Notes: generated from the letters alone by a model not told the origin. Positions 41,657-51,903 are shown, counted from the stretch's first letter. The stretch: 64,000 nt of DNA from Acidobacteriota bacterium (GCA_947465645.1 CANIBQ010000020.1:1-64000); one strand, 5' to 3'. Program-made: numbers and translations.

Positions 41657-42888
41657 CGCGAGTACAGGGGCTGCGCGAGGTACTCGGCGGGGTTGTACTT
41701 CCAGAACTGCGAGACGTTCGGCAGCGTGGCGATCACGGTGTTCTGCAGCGCGCCGTTGACGCGCTCGACGCGGCGCACGTAGATGTTCTCGATCGGGTTG
41801 CCGTAGTCGTCGAGCACCACCGGCCCTCGAGGCAAGTCGGTCGGCCTGGCGCTGCGCAGCGCGGCCAGGAGCGCGTTGCGGTCTTCGACGTTGCCCTTCA
41901 CGGCGTCGATCGCCGCCAGCACCCACTTGCCGCCGGTGTACATGCTTTCCGAGTAGTAGCTCGGCACTCTCTTGTAGCGCGTGCGGTAGGCGGCCGCGAA
42001 TTTCCGGTTGGCCGGCGTGTCGAGCGCCCCGCTGTAGTGCAGCGCCGTGGTGACGCCGATCGCCTCGTCGCCCATCGCCGGCAGCACGTGCTCGTCGGTC
42101 GTCGTGCCCATGCCGATCACCGGCACGCGGCCCTTGAGGCCGTACTCCTGATACTGCCTCAGGAACTGCAGGGCGGTTCTCCCGAGGAAGAGCGCGTACA
42201 CGGCGTCGACGTCGCGCGAGATCTGCGCGAGGTACGGCGCGAAGTCGTGGATCGAGAGCGGCGCCCACAGGCTTTGCGTGATCCGTCCGCCCTGCTCCTC
42301 GAACGTGCGGCTGAATCCGCCGACCGCCTCCCAGCCAAACGCATAGTCGAGGGCGATGGTCGCCACCGTCCTCAGCTTCATCGTGTTGTAGGCGTATTCA
42401 CCGAACGGGTGGTTCGGCTGGCTCCCCGTGTAGCCGGTCCGGATGATCCACTTCGTCCGCCTGCGCTGCGTCAGGTCGTCCGCCGAGACGACCGGGTAGA
42501 CCATCGGAATGCCCTGGGAATCGATGTACGGCGCGAGCGCGTAGCCGGTGGACGTGAGCAGCGCCCCGGCCATCATGTGCACGGCGTCGCGCTCCACGAG
42601 CTTTCGCGCCTTCGTCAACCCCGTCGCGGGAATCCCTTCGTCGTCTTCGACGATGAGCTCGATCTTCCGGCCGCCGGCCTGGTAGCCGGTCTCTTCGAGC
42701 AGCAGCAGGAAGCCGTTGAGGATGTCGCGCCCGTTCTGAGCGTTGGCGCCCGAGAGCGGCACCATGAAGCCAACCTTGATGGGTGGGCGCTCGGACGTCT
42801 GCGCGAACGTCAGGGCCGCGCCGGCGATGACCGCCGCGATGATCACGGTCCGCCTGAAGGCGGACACTACGTACGTCCATCTATTCAC
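41653..42888 (-). CDS. ABC transporter substrate-binding protein, LivK/AmiC type
   Basis: This 411-residue periplasmic binding protein has a type-1 fold. PIKVGFMVPLSGANAQNGRD opens the first lobe, GYQAGGRKIELIVEDDEG and MMAGALLTSTGYALAPYID follow, and the second lobe contains GVTTALHYSGALDTPANRKF. The range of ligands is wide (branched amino acids, amides, urea, aromatic acids). The start is probably the GTG at 42888, with AAAGGA six bases upstream; the ATGs at 42915/42918 lie inside livM. Residues 5-14 (TYVVSAFRRTV) are encoded by a REP-like palindrome (42847-42875), so the signal peptide is partly made of repeat sequence. Confidence 0.85.
   Translation of the reverse strand: MNRWTYVVSAFRRTVIIAAVIAGAALTFAQTSERPPIKVGFMVPLSGANAQNGRDILNGFLLLLEETGYQAGGRKIELIVEDDEGIPATGLTKARKLVERDAVHMMAGALLTSTGYALAPYIDSQGIPMVYPVVSADDLTQRRRTKWIIRTGYTGSQPNHPFGEYAYNTMKLRTVATIALDYAFGWEAVGGFSRTFEEQGGRITQSLWAPLSIHDFAPYLAQISRDVDAVYALFLGRTALQFLRQYQEYGLKGRVPVIGMGTTTDEHVLPAMGDEAIGVTTALHYSGALDTPANRKFAAAYRTRYKRVPSYYSESMYTGGKWVLAAIDAVKGNVEDRNALLAALRSARPTDLPRGPVVLDDYGNPIENIYVRRVERVNGALQNTVIATLPNVSQFWKYNPAEYLAQPLYSR
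42847..42875. repeat. REP-like palindrome, family A copy 2, inside the livK-type gene
   Basis: Identical over 29 bases to the element at 9745-9773: 7-bp stem with TGAA loop plus ACTACGTACG. It lies in frame in the signal-peptide coding region and contributes TYVVSAFRRTV. Confidence 0.92.
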
Positions 42889-42898
42889 GTACGTTCCT

Positions 42899-43855
42899 TT
42901 ACTTGCGCTTGCCATCACCGAGATTCCATAAGCCTTGTGGGGCGGCCAGGATCGCCACGATGTAGACGATGCCCAGGATGAGCAGCCAGCGCGCGGTGTA
43001 GGCGCTGATCACGTTCTTCAGCAGGACGATCGCGCCTGCGCCGATCACCGGACCGACGAGCGTGGCTGGGCCGCCGAGCGTCACCATCAGGAAGAGCTCC
43101 GAGGATGCCGTCAGGTCCAGATACGTGGGGCTGACGAACCCGTTGTAGTACGCCCACATCACGCCTGACACGCTCGCAAAGACGCCCGACAGCACAAAGC
43201 TCAGATAGCAGTGGAGCCAGGTGTTGAAGCCGAGACTCTTCATCCGCGACTCGCTCTCACGCACGCCGCGCAGCGTCAAGCCGAACGGCGATCGCACCAG
43301 CAGCGCCATCAGGCCCGCCGACACGGCGAAGACGGCCAGCGTGACGTAGTAGAAGGCGACCGGCCCCGCGAACGGCAGCCCGGCGTGCGCTTCGAGCCGC
43401 GGGATGCCGGACAGGCCGTTGTCTCCGCCGGTCACCGGAATCCACCGGTAGCTCAGGCCCCACAGCACCATGCCGATGGCCAGCGTGATCATCAGGAAAT
43501 AGACATCCCTGACGTGCGAGACGATCAGCCCGACCGCCGCGCTCAGGAGTGTCCCCACGAGGATGCCGCCCAGCACGCAGGTCCAGAACCCGAAGTGATA
43601 CGTCACCGACAGCACCGCCACCGCATACGCGGCGACGCCGAAGAACGCCGCGTGGCCGAGCGACGGGAGGCCGGTGTATCCGAGAAGAATGTCGAGGCTC
43701 ATCGCCAGGATCGCCAGGATCGCCATCTCGGTGAGCAGGCCGACCCAGTACGACGAGAGAAACGGCGGTCCGATGACGAGCAGCACGCCGAGCACGATGA
43801 TGACCGGCAGCCGCCATCCGCGAAGGACGTTGGACCTGAGGTTAACCGCGTCCAT
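42899..43855 (-). CDS. livM: Branched-chain amino acid-type ABC permease LivM
   Basis: This 318-residue permease has about eight membrane helices and the LivM motifs ILLGYTGLPSLGHAAFFGVAAY, LRGVRESESRMKSLGFN and a final LVGPVIGAGAIVLLKNV segment. It begins in the last codons of livH (ATG at 43855, overlap 14 bases) and ends ten bases before the livK GTG. It forms the transmembrane pore with LivH. Confidence 0.9.
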   Translation of the reverse strand: MDAVNLRSNVLRGWRLPVIIVLGVLLVIGPPFLSSYWVGLLTEMAILAILAMSLDILLGYTGLPSLGHAAFFGVAAYAVAVLSVTYHFGFWTCVLGGILVGTLLSAAVGLIVSHVRDVYFLMITLAIGMVLWGLSYRWIPVTGGDNGLSGIPRLEAHAGLPFAGPVAFYYVTLAVFAVSAGLMALLVRSPFGLTLRGVRESESRMKSLGFNTWLHCYLSFVLSGVFASVSGVMWAYYNGFVSPTYLDLTASSELFLMVTLGGPATLVGPVIGAGAIVLLKNVISAYTARWLLILGIVYIVAILAAPQGLWNLGDGKRK

Positions 43856-44696
43856 AGAGGCCCGTGGGCTTGATGGCGAGCACGAGCACCATCGGTGCAA
43901 ACAGCGTGAAGTACGAGAGCTCCGGCACCAGCGCCTTGCCGAAGTTGTCGATCATCCCGACGGCAATGCTGCCGACGAGCGCGCCCTTGAGGCTGCCCAT
44001 CCCGCCGACGATGACGACGACGAATGCCAGAGGAAGCAGGTCGAAATCAATCCCGGGATACCCTCCGAGAATCGGCCCGCCCATGACGCCGCCGAAGGCC
44101 GCCAGCGCCGCACCGGCCGCGAACACGAACCCGGAGAGGAGGGCGACGTTGATGCCGGTGGCCGACGCGGTCTCGGGGTCGTCGACCGTGGCGCGCAGCC
44201 TCGCGCCGATGAGCGTCTTCTCGTTCACCGCCCAGAGGCCGATGCCTACGAGCGCCGCGACGAAGATGACGAACAGGCGGTAGCGGGGGAACACCACCTC
44301 GCCCATCTCCACCGATCCCCGCAGCATCGGCGGGTACGCCAGCGTGAACGGATCGCCGCCCCAGATCATCAGCGTCAGGTCGCGAAACAGCAGCGCGAAG
44401 CCCATCGTCATCATCATCTGCGCGAGCGGCTCGGCGGCGAAGCGCCGGAGGAACACGCGCTGCATGACGAATCCAATCGCCGCCACCACCACCATGGCGA
44501 CGATCGCGCTCAGCACCAGGCTCTGCGTACGCGTAAACACCGAGTACGCGACATACACCCCGAGCATGTAGAAGGAACCGTGGGCGATGTTGACGATGCG
44601 CATCACCCCGAAGGCAAGCGTCAGGCCGCTGGCGATGAGGAAGAGCAGCGCCGCGGAGAACAGCCCGTTGAGGGTCTGGGTGATGAGGTAGATCAT
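43842..44696 (-). CDS. livH: Branched-chain amino acid-type ABC permease LivH
   Basis: This 284-residue permease starts MIYLITQTLNGLFSAALLFL. It carries the LivH motifs GVMRIVNIAHGSFYMLGVY, ARLRATVDDPETASATGINV and VVIVGGMGSLKGALVGS. The ATG has no Shine-Dalgarno; four bases upstream an inverted array of GTTGTCA heptamers (44700-44770) begins, which can fold into a long hairpin. Translation of the importer may depend on this structure. It is first of the five liv genes. Confidence 0.91.
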   Translation of the reverse strand: MIYLITQTLNGLFSAALLFLIASGLTLAFGVMRIVNIAHGSFYMLGVYVAYSVFTRTQSLVLSAIVAMVVVAAIGFVMQRVFLRRFAAEPLAQMMMTMGFALLFRDLTLMIWGGDPFTLAYPPMLRGSVEMGEVVFPRYRLFVIFVAALVGIGLWAVNEKTLIGARLRATVDDPETASATGINVALLSGFVFAAGAALAAFGGVMGGPILGGYPGIDFDLLPLAFVVVIVGGMGSLKGALVGSIAVGMIDNFGKALVPELSYFTLFAPMVLVLAIKPTGLYGRG

Positions 44697-44699
44697 GAG

Positions 44700-44770
44700 G
44701 TTGTCAGTTGCCGGTTGTCAGTTGTCAGCAGGCACCCGAGCCTGACAACGGACAACTGACAACTGACAAC
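44700..44770. repeat. Inverted heptamer array (GTTGTCA type), long hairpin
   Basis: Four 7-base units (GTTGTCA, GTTGCCG, GTTGTCA, GTTGTCA) at 44700-44727 face four inverted units at 44743-44770 across a 15-base spacer. The arms match at about 25 of 28 positions. The structure sits between the GlcG-like gene and the livH start. Confidence 0.9.
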
Positions 44771-44778
44771 TTCCCGAG

Positions 44779-45444
44779 TTATTGCGCTCCGCGTCCGGCG
44801 GCGGGGGCACCACCGGCCGGCGCGCCGGCCGGACCGGCGCCGCCGCCACGCGCGGGAGGCGGCACGAACATCGGGGGCTGCGGTCCGAGCACCTTGGTCA
44901 GCGCGGTGTAGGCGCACAGTTCGTCCATGTTGCCGCCGCCGACGCCGATGGCGCCGATCAGGTTGCCCTCGACGACGATCGGCAGACCGCCGCCGACGAA
45001 GTAGTACGACAGGCCCTGCGGTTTGCCGAGATCCATGCGGATCGCCCGGCCGTCGAGCGTCGGGAACCGGTTGGCGACGACGCTCGAGGGCGAGCGCGCG
45101 TAGAGCGCGGTCTGCGCCTTCATCAGGCCCGTCTCCACGCCGATCGGGTTGACGCCGTCCATGACGTGCGCGTCTACGATGTCGCCGGTCGGCGACAGCA
45201 CGAAGATCGCGTACGTGCCGGGGCCATTCTGCTGGGTGCGCGCGAACTCGAGACAGCCGTCGACGATCTGACGCGCCACCGTCGCGTTGATCTGCATCTT
45301 CATCAACGTGACCTTCGCGACCTCGTCAGAGACGATGGCCTTGGCGAGCGGCATGTTCTGCTGGGCGTCGATGGACGTGGTCATCGAGACCGCGGCCAGC
45401 ATCGCGATGGCGCCGGCCCCGAAGAACCTCTGTGTACTGGTCAT
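44779..45444 (-). CDS. GlcG/HbpS-like haem-binding family protein, secreted
   Basis: This 221-residue protein has a signal peptide (TSTQRFFGAGAIAMLAAVSM). The GlcG/HbpS (DUF336) domain shows ARQIVDGCLEFARTQQNGPGTY, FVLSPTGDIVDAHVMDG and LPIVVEGNLIGAIGVGGGNMDELCA. The last 35 residues are a glycine/alanine/proline tail. HbpS-type proteins bind haem or small molecules, while GlcG accompanies glycolate-type oxidases; the function here is unknown. The ATG at 45444 with GGAGC upstream is preferred over 45456. It is transcribed with the dehydrogenases and the liv genes. Confidence 0.82.
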   Translation of the reverse strand: MTSTQRFFGAGAIAMLAAVSMTTSIDAQQNMPLAKAIVSDEVAKVTLMKMQINATVARQIVDGCLEFARTQQNGPGTYAIFVLSPTGDIVDAHVMDGVNPIGVETGLMKAQTALYARSPSSVVANRFPTLDGRAIRMDLGKPQGLSYYFVGGGLPIVVEGNLIGAIGVGGGNMDELCAYTALTKVLGPQPPMFVPPPARGGGAGPAGAPAGGAPAAGRGAQ

Positions 45445-45458
45445 ACTGTGCTCCATTC

Positions 45459-45478
45459 GCGCGGGCTTCAGCCTGCGC
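45459..45478. repeat. Family D palindrome over the alcohol dehydrogenase stop
   Basis: The 8-bp stem GCGCGGGC/GCCTGCGC has one G-T pair and a TTCA loop (TGAA on the coding strand). The stop codon of the alcohol dehydrogenase is the TGA in this loop. A relative with loop CTAAA is at 52948-52968. Confidence 0.72.
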
Positions 45479-46484
45479 TGTGATCGAGAATGATCTTCAT
45501 CCGCTGGGTACTGTCCGAGCCCAGCATCCCGATGGCGGCCTTCAATTCCCCAAGCGGCATGACGTCGCTGACGATCGGCTCGAGCCGGACGATGCCCCGC
45601 TCCACCAGCGCGATGGAGGCGGGATAATCCTCGGCCTTCGCGACGCGCGCATTGATGAGCGCGAGCTCCTTGAAATAGAGGTCGTAGAAGGGCAGCGCTC
45701 CTTCCTTGGCGGTGATGATCCCAAACGAGAGTATCCGGCCGCCCGAGCGTGCCATGTGAATCGCCGCCGACAGCTGCGACATGACGGCCGTGGTCTCGAT
45801 CACCACGTCCGGCCCGCGCCCCTCGGTCGCCTCGCGCACCTTCGCGATCATGTCGTCACCGCTGGCAATCGTCAGGTCGGCACCCAGCCTTTCGGCGAGC
45901 TCGCGCTTCTCCTTGTTGCGCGTGACGCCGATGACCGTGGCCCCGCGCGCCTTCGCGAGCTGCACGTGGAGCTGGCCGGTCACACCGAGGCCGAGGACGA
46001 CGACGTACTCCGACGGGAAGATGTTGATCTGTCGCTGCGCGTGGAGGCACGTGGTCAGCACCTGGATCAGCGGTGCGTGCTGCGGGTCCACGCCGGCCGG
46101 CAGCGCAAACACCTGGCTGGCCGGCACGGTGACGAACTCCGCGAAGCCGCCGTTGGTATCGCGGCCGATCAGCATCCCGTTGGGACAGAGGTGGGTCTGG
46201 CCGATGCGGCAGTGGAAACAGGAGCTGCAATAGAGCTCCGGATCGACGATGACGCGGTCGCCGGCCTTCTGGCTGCTCGAACCGGGGTCAACGATCTCCC
46301 CCACCATCTCGTGGCCCATGATCCGCGGGTACTGCACCGGGATCGCGCCCTTGTAGATCTTGTAATCGGTGCCGCAGATGCCGCTGTGCGTGATGTGCAC
46401 AGTGACGTCGCCGGCGCGGCTGCCCGGCCGGGCGACGTCTTCGAGGACGAGCTCGTCTGGTGCGGTCAGCACCATGGCTTTCAT
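45468..46484 (-). CDS. Zinc-dependent alcohol dehydrogenase (MDR)
   Basis: This 338-residue medium-chain dehydrogenase has catalytic zinc ligands Cys in SGICGTDYK and His-Glu in MGHEMVGEIVD. The structural zinc cluster is CSSCFHCRIGQTHLC, and the NAD-binding motif is VLGLGVTGQLHVQLAKA. It lacks the ADH-specific alcohol pocket signature, so a threonine-, sorbitol- or hydroxy-acid-type substrate is possible. The ATG at 46484 is two bases after the stop of the hydroxyacid dehydrogenase. The stop lies in a palindrome loop. Confidence 0.87.
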   Translation of the reverse strand: MKAMVLTAPDELVLEDVARPGSRAGDVTVHITHSGICGTDYKIYKGAIPVQYPRIMGHEMVGEIVDPGSSSQKAGDRVIVDPELYCSSCFHCRIGQTHLCPNGMLIGRDTNGGFAEFVTVPASQVFALPAGVDPQHAPLIQVLTTCLHAQRQINIFPSEYVVVLGLGVTGQLHVQLAKARGATVIGVTRNKEKRELAERLGADLTIASGDDMIAKVREATEGRGPDVVIETTAVMSQLSAAIHMARSGGRILSFGIITAKEGALPFYDLYFKELALINARVAKAEDYPASIALVERGIVRLEPIVSDVMPLGELKAAIGMLGSDSTQRMKIILDHSAG

Positions 46485-46486
46485 GG

Positions 46487-47470
46487 CTATCTCTTGGCGG
46501 TGGCCTGTGGGACGGCCTCCGGATTGACCGGGTTGCGCGGCGCCTGCCCGCTCAGCACAGACACCACTTCCTGCGTCGCCTTCGTCTGCAGCTCCACCAG
46601 CGCTTCGGTCGAATAGAAGCTGGTGTGCGGCGTGATGATGACGTTGGAACGGCCGAACAGCGGGCTGGATCCGGGGGGCTCCTGCGTCATGACGTCGAGC
46701 GCGGCGCCGGCGATCTCCTTCGCGTCGAGCGCGGCGGCGAGCGCCGCCTCGTCGATGATCGGACCGCGCGCCGTGTTCACCACGTACGCCGTCTTCTTCA
46801 TCTTCCTGAACGCGTCGGCGTTGAAGATGCCCTTCGTTTCGGGGACGAGCGGGCTGTGAATCGAGACGTAGTCCGACACCGTGAGCAGTTGCTCGAAGTC
46901 GACCTGCTCGACGCCGAGCTTCTGGAAGACGTCCTTCGGCACGTACGGGTCGTAGGCGACGACTTTCATGCCGAACGCCTGCGCCTTCGGCACGACGAGC
47001 TGCGGGATGCGGCCGAAACCCATCAGGCCGAGCGTGCTGCCGCGGAGGCGGGCGATCGGCGCCACGTCGGGCATCTTCCACTCGCCGGCATGCACCTTCG
47101 CGTTGATGAACGGGATCTTCCGCACGAGGGCCAGCAACAGCGCCATCGCGTGGTCGGAGACCTCGTCGATGCAGTAGTCGGGAACCTTGGTGACGACGAT
47201 GCCCGCCGCCGTGGCGGCGGGAATATCCACGTTGTCGACGCCGATGCCGAACCGCGAGATGATTCGCACCTTCGGCATCTTCGCGATCATGTCGCCGGTG
47301 ATCTTCGCGTAGGTCACGAGCACCGCGTCCGCGTCCGCGGCGATCTTCATGATCGCCTCGGGCGTGGGCTCCGAGGCCAGCTCCAGTTCGGCGCCGATCG
47401 TCTTCAGAACCTCTTTCGCGGGATCGAGGTTCGGGAAGACCGAGTCGGCGACGGCAACTTTGTATGGCAT
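46487..47470 (-). CDS. D-isomer 2-hydroxyacid dehydrogenase (CtBP/SerA-like)
   Basis: This 327-residue protein contains SRFGIGVDNVDIPAATAAGI, the NAD motif LGLMGFGRIPQLV (the third glycine of GxGxxG is replaced), and catalytic Arg in NTARGPIIDE, Glu in VMTQEPPGSS and His in ITPHTSFYS. This is the CtBP-like subgroup of D-hydroxyacid dehydrogenases. The reaction would be NAD-dependent oxidation of a D-2-hydroxy acid or reduction of a 2-oxo acid, fitting a breakdown route with the neighbouring zinc dehydrogenase. It starts four bases downstream of the M24 gene stop. Confidence 0.85.
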   Translation of the reverse strand: MPYKVAVADSVFPNLDPAKEVLKTIGAELELASEPTPEAIMKIAADADAVLVTYAKITGDMIAKMPKVRIISRFGIGVDNVDIPAATAAGIVVTKVPDYCIDEVSDHAMALLLALVRKIPFINAKVHAGEWKMPDVAPIARLRGSTLGLMGFGRIPQLVVPKAQAFGMKVVAYDPYVPKDVFQKLGVEQVDFEQLLTVSDYVSIHSPLVPETKGIFNADAFRKMKKTAYVVNTARGPIIDEAALAAALDAKEIAGAALDVMTQEPPGSSPLFGRSNVIITPHTSFYSTEALVELQTKATQEVVSVLSGQAPRNPVNPEAVPQATAKR

Positions 47471-47474
47471 CCCG

Positions 47475-48809
47475 TTACTTCATCAGATGGCCGCCGCTGA
47501 CGCGGCCGCCGCCCATGGCTTCTTCCATGTGCTCCATGCGCGTGAAGATCACGGGACCGTCGGCGCTGACGAGCACGTTCTCCTCGAGGCGGGCCGTCTG
47601 CTCGAGGCCGGGGTGGCCCGCAAACGTCTCGATCGCGAAGTACATGTTCTCCTTGATCTCCGCCGGATATTTCAGCGAGTAGGCCCGCGACATCCACATG
47701 CCCTCGTAGAGGGTGATGCCGATGCTGTGCGCGAACTGCTGCAGCGTCACGGTGCCGTACTTGTCGTCGTCGTACTCGGGAAACGCCTTGGCGACGTCGG
47801 CGGTGGTGTTGCCCGGCTTGAGCTGCGCGATGCCGGCGTACATCGAGTCGTAGACCTCGCGGTAGAGGTCGATTTCCTTCTGGGTCATCTTCATGCCCTG
47901 CGCGCCGCCGCACTTGAAGCAGCGCACGAAGTCGATGAAGTAGCCCGACGGACCGACCGCGTTGATGTCGACGATCACCAGGTCGCCTTGGCGGATGAGC
48001 TTGTCGGTGGCCCAGCGGCGGTACGGGCTGGTGTTGCCGCCCGAGGCGACGATGATGTCGTAGATGATCTCGCAGCCGCGCTCGAGCATGAACTCGTGCA
48101 CCTTGGCTTCGATCTCACGCTCGCGGACGCCCGGCTTGAGCCACTCGTACTTGATCTTCCACATCGCGGCGTCGCCGATGCTCGACGCCTGCTTGAGCAG
48201 CTCGATCTCGTCGCGGGTCTTGACGACGCGCGCGCGCGACACGGCGGGCCATCCATTGACGATCTTCAAGCCGAGCTTCTGGAACGCCTCGTAGGCCGGC
48301 ATATCGAGGTTGTCGATGCCGATTTTTTCCTTCTCGACCTTGTGCTCCTTGAGCACTTCCATGACGGAGTCGGCCATGCGGCCCGCCATGTACGGCACCG
48401 CGCCCTCGGCCCACTGCCACGTGATCGCGGGGCGGATGCGGCCTTCCATCCAGGGGAGATCGATCTTGGCGCACTGCAGATCGGAGCCCGCGGTCTCGAA
48501 GAGCGTCGGCTTGCCCTCGGTGGGCACCACCGCGTAGCGGATGTTGATGTTGTATTTCCAGTTGCCCTGGTACGACGCGGTCGCGTACCGGATGTTGGCG
48601 CCCGCGAACAGGACCAGCGCGCCGAGGTCGTCCTTCTTCATCTCGGCCTGCAGCTTCTGCAGCCGCTCCCCTCGAAGCCGGTCGAAGTCGACGCGGTACT
48701 GCCAGTCGGCCCCGGTCTGGCTGTAGAGCCGACCCGGATCGTACTCATGGGGCTTCTTCAGAAAACTGAGATCCATGCCATTGCTCTTCGTCGAGTCGAC
48801 TTTACTCAT
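47475..48809 (-). CDS. M24-family metalloenzyme (creatinase/prolidase-like)
   Basis: This 444-residue protein has the pita-bread fold of M24 enzymes with the dinuclear ligand set intact: two Asp in VDINAVGPSGYFIDFVR, His in FAHSIGITLYEG, Glu in AIETFAGHPG and Glu in ARLEENVLVS. The N-terminal domain is NIRYATASYQGNWKYNIN. The family ranges from aminopeptidases to creatinase and DddP, and the extra N-terminal domain with a creatinase-like layout makes a non-peptidase hydrolase or lyase plausible. GGGAGC precedes the ATG. It follows the split hydroxylase across the REPIN-like pair at 48878-48985. Confidence 0.82.
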   Translation of the reverse strand: MSKVDSTKSNGMDLSFLKKPHEYDPGRLYSQTGADWQYRVDFDRLRGERLQKLQAEMKKDDLGALVLFAGANIRYATASYQGNWKYNINIRYAVVPTEGKPTLFETAGSDLQCAKIDLPWMEGRIRPAITWQWAEGAVPYMAGRMADSVMEVLKEHKVEKEKIGIDNLDMPAYEAFQKLGLKIVNGWPAVSRARVVKTRDEIELLKQASSIGDAAMWKIKYEWLKPGVREREIEAKVHEFMLERGCEIIYDIIVASGGNTSPYRRWATDKLIRQGDLVIVDINAVGPSGYFIDFVRCFKCGGAQGMKMTQKEIDLYREVYDSMYAGIAQLKPGNTTADVAKAFPEYDDDKYGTVTLQQFAHSIGITLYEGMWMSRAYSLKYPAEIKENMYFAIETFAGHPGLEQTARLEENVLVSADGPVIFTRMEHMEEAMGGGRVSGGHLMK

Positions 48810-48877
48810 TCGCGTGCTGCTCCCTTATGCGTACGCTCAGCGGGCCGGAAAAAGAGGCTAACTATACCTCGCGGTTT

Positions 48878-48985
48878 CGCGGGCCGTAAAGGCCCGCGCC
48901 GCGTCGTTTCACATGCATGAATGGCAACCTGCCAGTGCGGCGCGGACCCTCTCGCCATGTGCGGCGCGGACCTTTACGGTCCGCG
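48878..48985. repeat. REPIN-like pair of inverted family B palindromes
   Basis: Copy 1, 48878-48898: stem CGCGGGCC/GGCCCGCG, loop GTAAA. Copy 2 in the opposite sense, 48965-48985: stem CGCGGACC/GGTCCGCG, loop TTTAC. The insides face each other, and a partial copy of GTGCGGCGCGGACC is repeated 24 bases apart (48935-48948 and 48959-48972). The element lies between the M24 gene and the hydroxylase C-half stop (48995), in the middle of the same-strand array. Confidence 0.85.
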
Positions 48986-48994
48986 GCTGGAGCA

Positions 48995-50001
48995 TCACCC
49001 GGCAGTAATCGCGAGCTGGCGCTTGGCCTTGATGGCCGCATACACGCGCTCGGAGGTGGCCGGCAGCGTCGTGATTCGCACGCCAACGGCGTCGTGGATG
49101 GCATTGAGAATGGCGGCCGCCGTCGACACGCACGTCGGCTCGCCGACGCCCTTGGCACCGAACGGCCCGGTCGGATCGTAGCTGTCGACGATGTCGACCT
49201 CGATGCTCGGCATGTCGAGCGAGGTCGGCATGATGTAGTTCGTGAGGTTGGGGTTCAGGTTGCGGCCGTTGGCGTCGAACAGCATCTCTTCCTCGAGCGC
49301 GAAACCGATCCCCATCGAGATCCCGCCCTCGACCTGCCCCTCGACCAGCATCGGGTTGATCGCCGTGCCGCAGTCGTGCGACGCGACGATGCGGAGCACC
49401 TCGACTTCACCCGTCTCGTCGTCCACGTCGACTTCCGCGATCTGCGTGGCATAGACGTAGGTGGCGAACGGCTTACCCTGTCCGGTTTCCGGATCCAGCG
49501 CGACCGTCGCCGGGTTGAAGGTCGCGCTGCCAACGGGCGGCGAGCCGGTCACGCCGCGGGCGTGCTCGGAGACGTCGCCAATATGGACGCTGCGCTGCGG
49601 AAAGCCCTGAACCTGGATCCTGTGATCCCTGCATTCGAGCTGGCTGGGCTTGACGCCGAGGAGCGGCGCCGCCACGTCGAACAGGATCAACTTCGCCTTC
49701 TCCGCCGCGAGCCTCGCCGCGTTGCCCGTGACATATGTCGTGCGGCTGGCGATCGCCCCGGTGTCCATCGGTGTGGTGTCGGTATCGGCCGACACGACGT
49801 GCACATCGTCGGTGGAGATCCCAAGCTCCTGGGCCACGATCTGGGCGAGGATGGTGAGCGATCCCTGACCCGTTTCGACCGTCCCCGTGAGCAGGGTAGC
49901 GGTACCGTCTTCGTTGACTTTCACGATCGCGGCGCTCGGGTTGGCGGCGACGGTGAAGCCGATCGGGTACCACATGCAGGCGATGCCGCGTCCGCGCTTC
50001 T

Positions 50002-50005
<4 letters not shown>
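48995..50005 (-). CDS. Molybdenum hydroxylase large subunit, C-terminal half (split gene)
   Basis: This 336-residue protein covers the second part of a xanthine dehydrogenase/CoxL-type molybdopterin subunit. It starts KKRGRGIACMWYPIGFTVA, and VETGQGSLTILAQIVAQELG is one cofactor-binding segment. VASHDCGTAINPMLVEGQVEGG and GPFGAKGVGEPTC follow, the latter with the active-site Glu of the GVGE motif. Its ATG overlaps the stop of the N-half gene as ATGA (50002-50005). The family is normally one polypeptide of about 770 residues. Here the two halves correspond to NdhM-like and NdhL-like pieces, as in nicotinate dehydrogenase of Eubacterium barkeri. Confidence 0.85.
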
Positions 50006-51393
<1,388 letters not shown>

Positions 51394-51416
51394 CGGATCG
51401 TGTCCTCTCGCCCGGG

Positions 51417-51902
51417 CTATGCGGACTTGGCCGCCGGTTGATCGGCGCCGCGCGCGGCCAGTTGAATCGCTTCGATCATCTTGGTGTAGCCGGTGCACCG
51501 GCACAGGTTGCCCGCGAGGCCGTCGCGGATGTCCTGAACGGTCGGCGAAGGGTTGTCGTCGAGCAGCGCCTTGGCCGACATGATGACGCCCGGACCGCAG
51601 AAGCCGCACTGCAGCGCGCCCAGGTCTTCGAAGACCTTCTGGATCGGGTGCAGCCTGTCCATCGTCGCGAGCCCCTCGATGGTCAGCACGTCGCGGCCGT
51701 CGGCCTGAGCGGCCAGCATCAGGCACGAGTTGACCGATTTGCCGTCGACGATGACGGTGCACGCGCCGCAGTCGCCGACATCGCATCCGAGCTTGGCGCC
51801 GGTCAGTTGGAACTCGTCGCGCAATAGTCTGAGCAGCGTCGTTTCCGGCGGCACCGCCGCCGTCCGCATCACGCCGTTGACTTTCATCGTTACAGTCGCC
51901 AT
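51417..51902 (-). CDS. Molybdenum hydroxylase 2Fe-2S subunit (CoxS type)
   Basis: This 161-residue protein has both clusters: an N-terminal ferredoxin-type CDVGDCGACTVIVDG followed by NSCLML, and the C-terminal ALQCGFCGPGVIMSAK with LAGNLCRCTGYTKMIEAI. It passes electrons from molybdenum to FAD. Its ATG is one base after the FAD-subunit stop, and the N-half gene starts 23 bases after its stop. Confidence 0.92.
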   Translation of the reverse strand: MATVTMKVNGVMRTAAVPPETTLLRLLRDEFQLTGAKLGCDVGDCGACTVIVDGKSVNSCLMLAAQADGRDVLTIEGLATMDRLHPIQKVFEDLGALQCGFCGPGVIMSAKALLDDNPSPTVQDIRDGLAGNLCRCTGYTKMIEAIQLAARGADQPAAKSA

Positions 51903-51903
51903 T

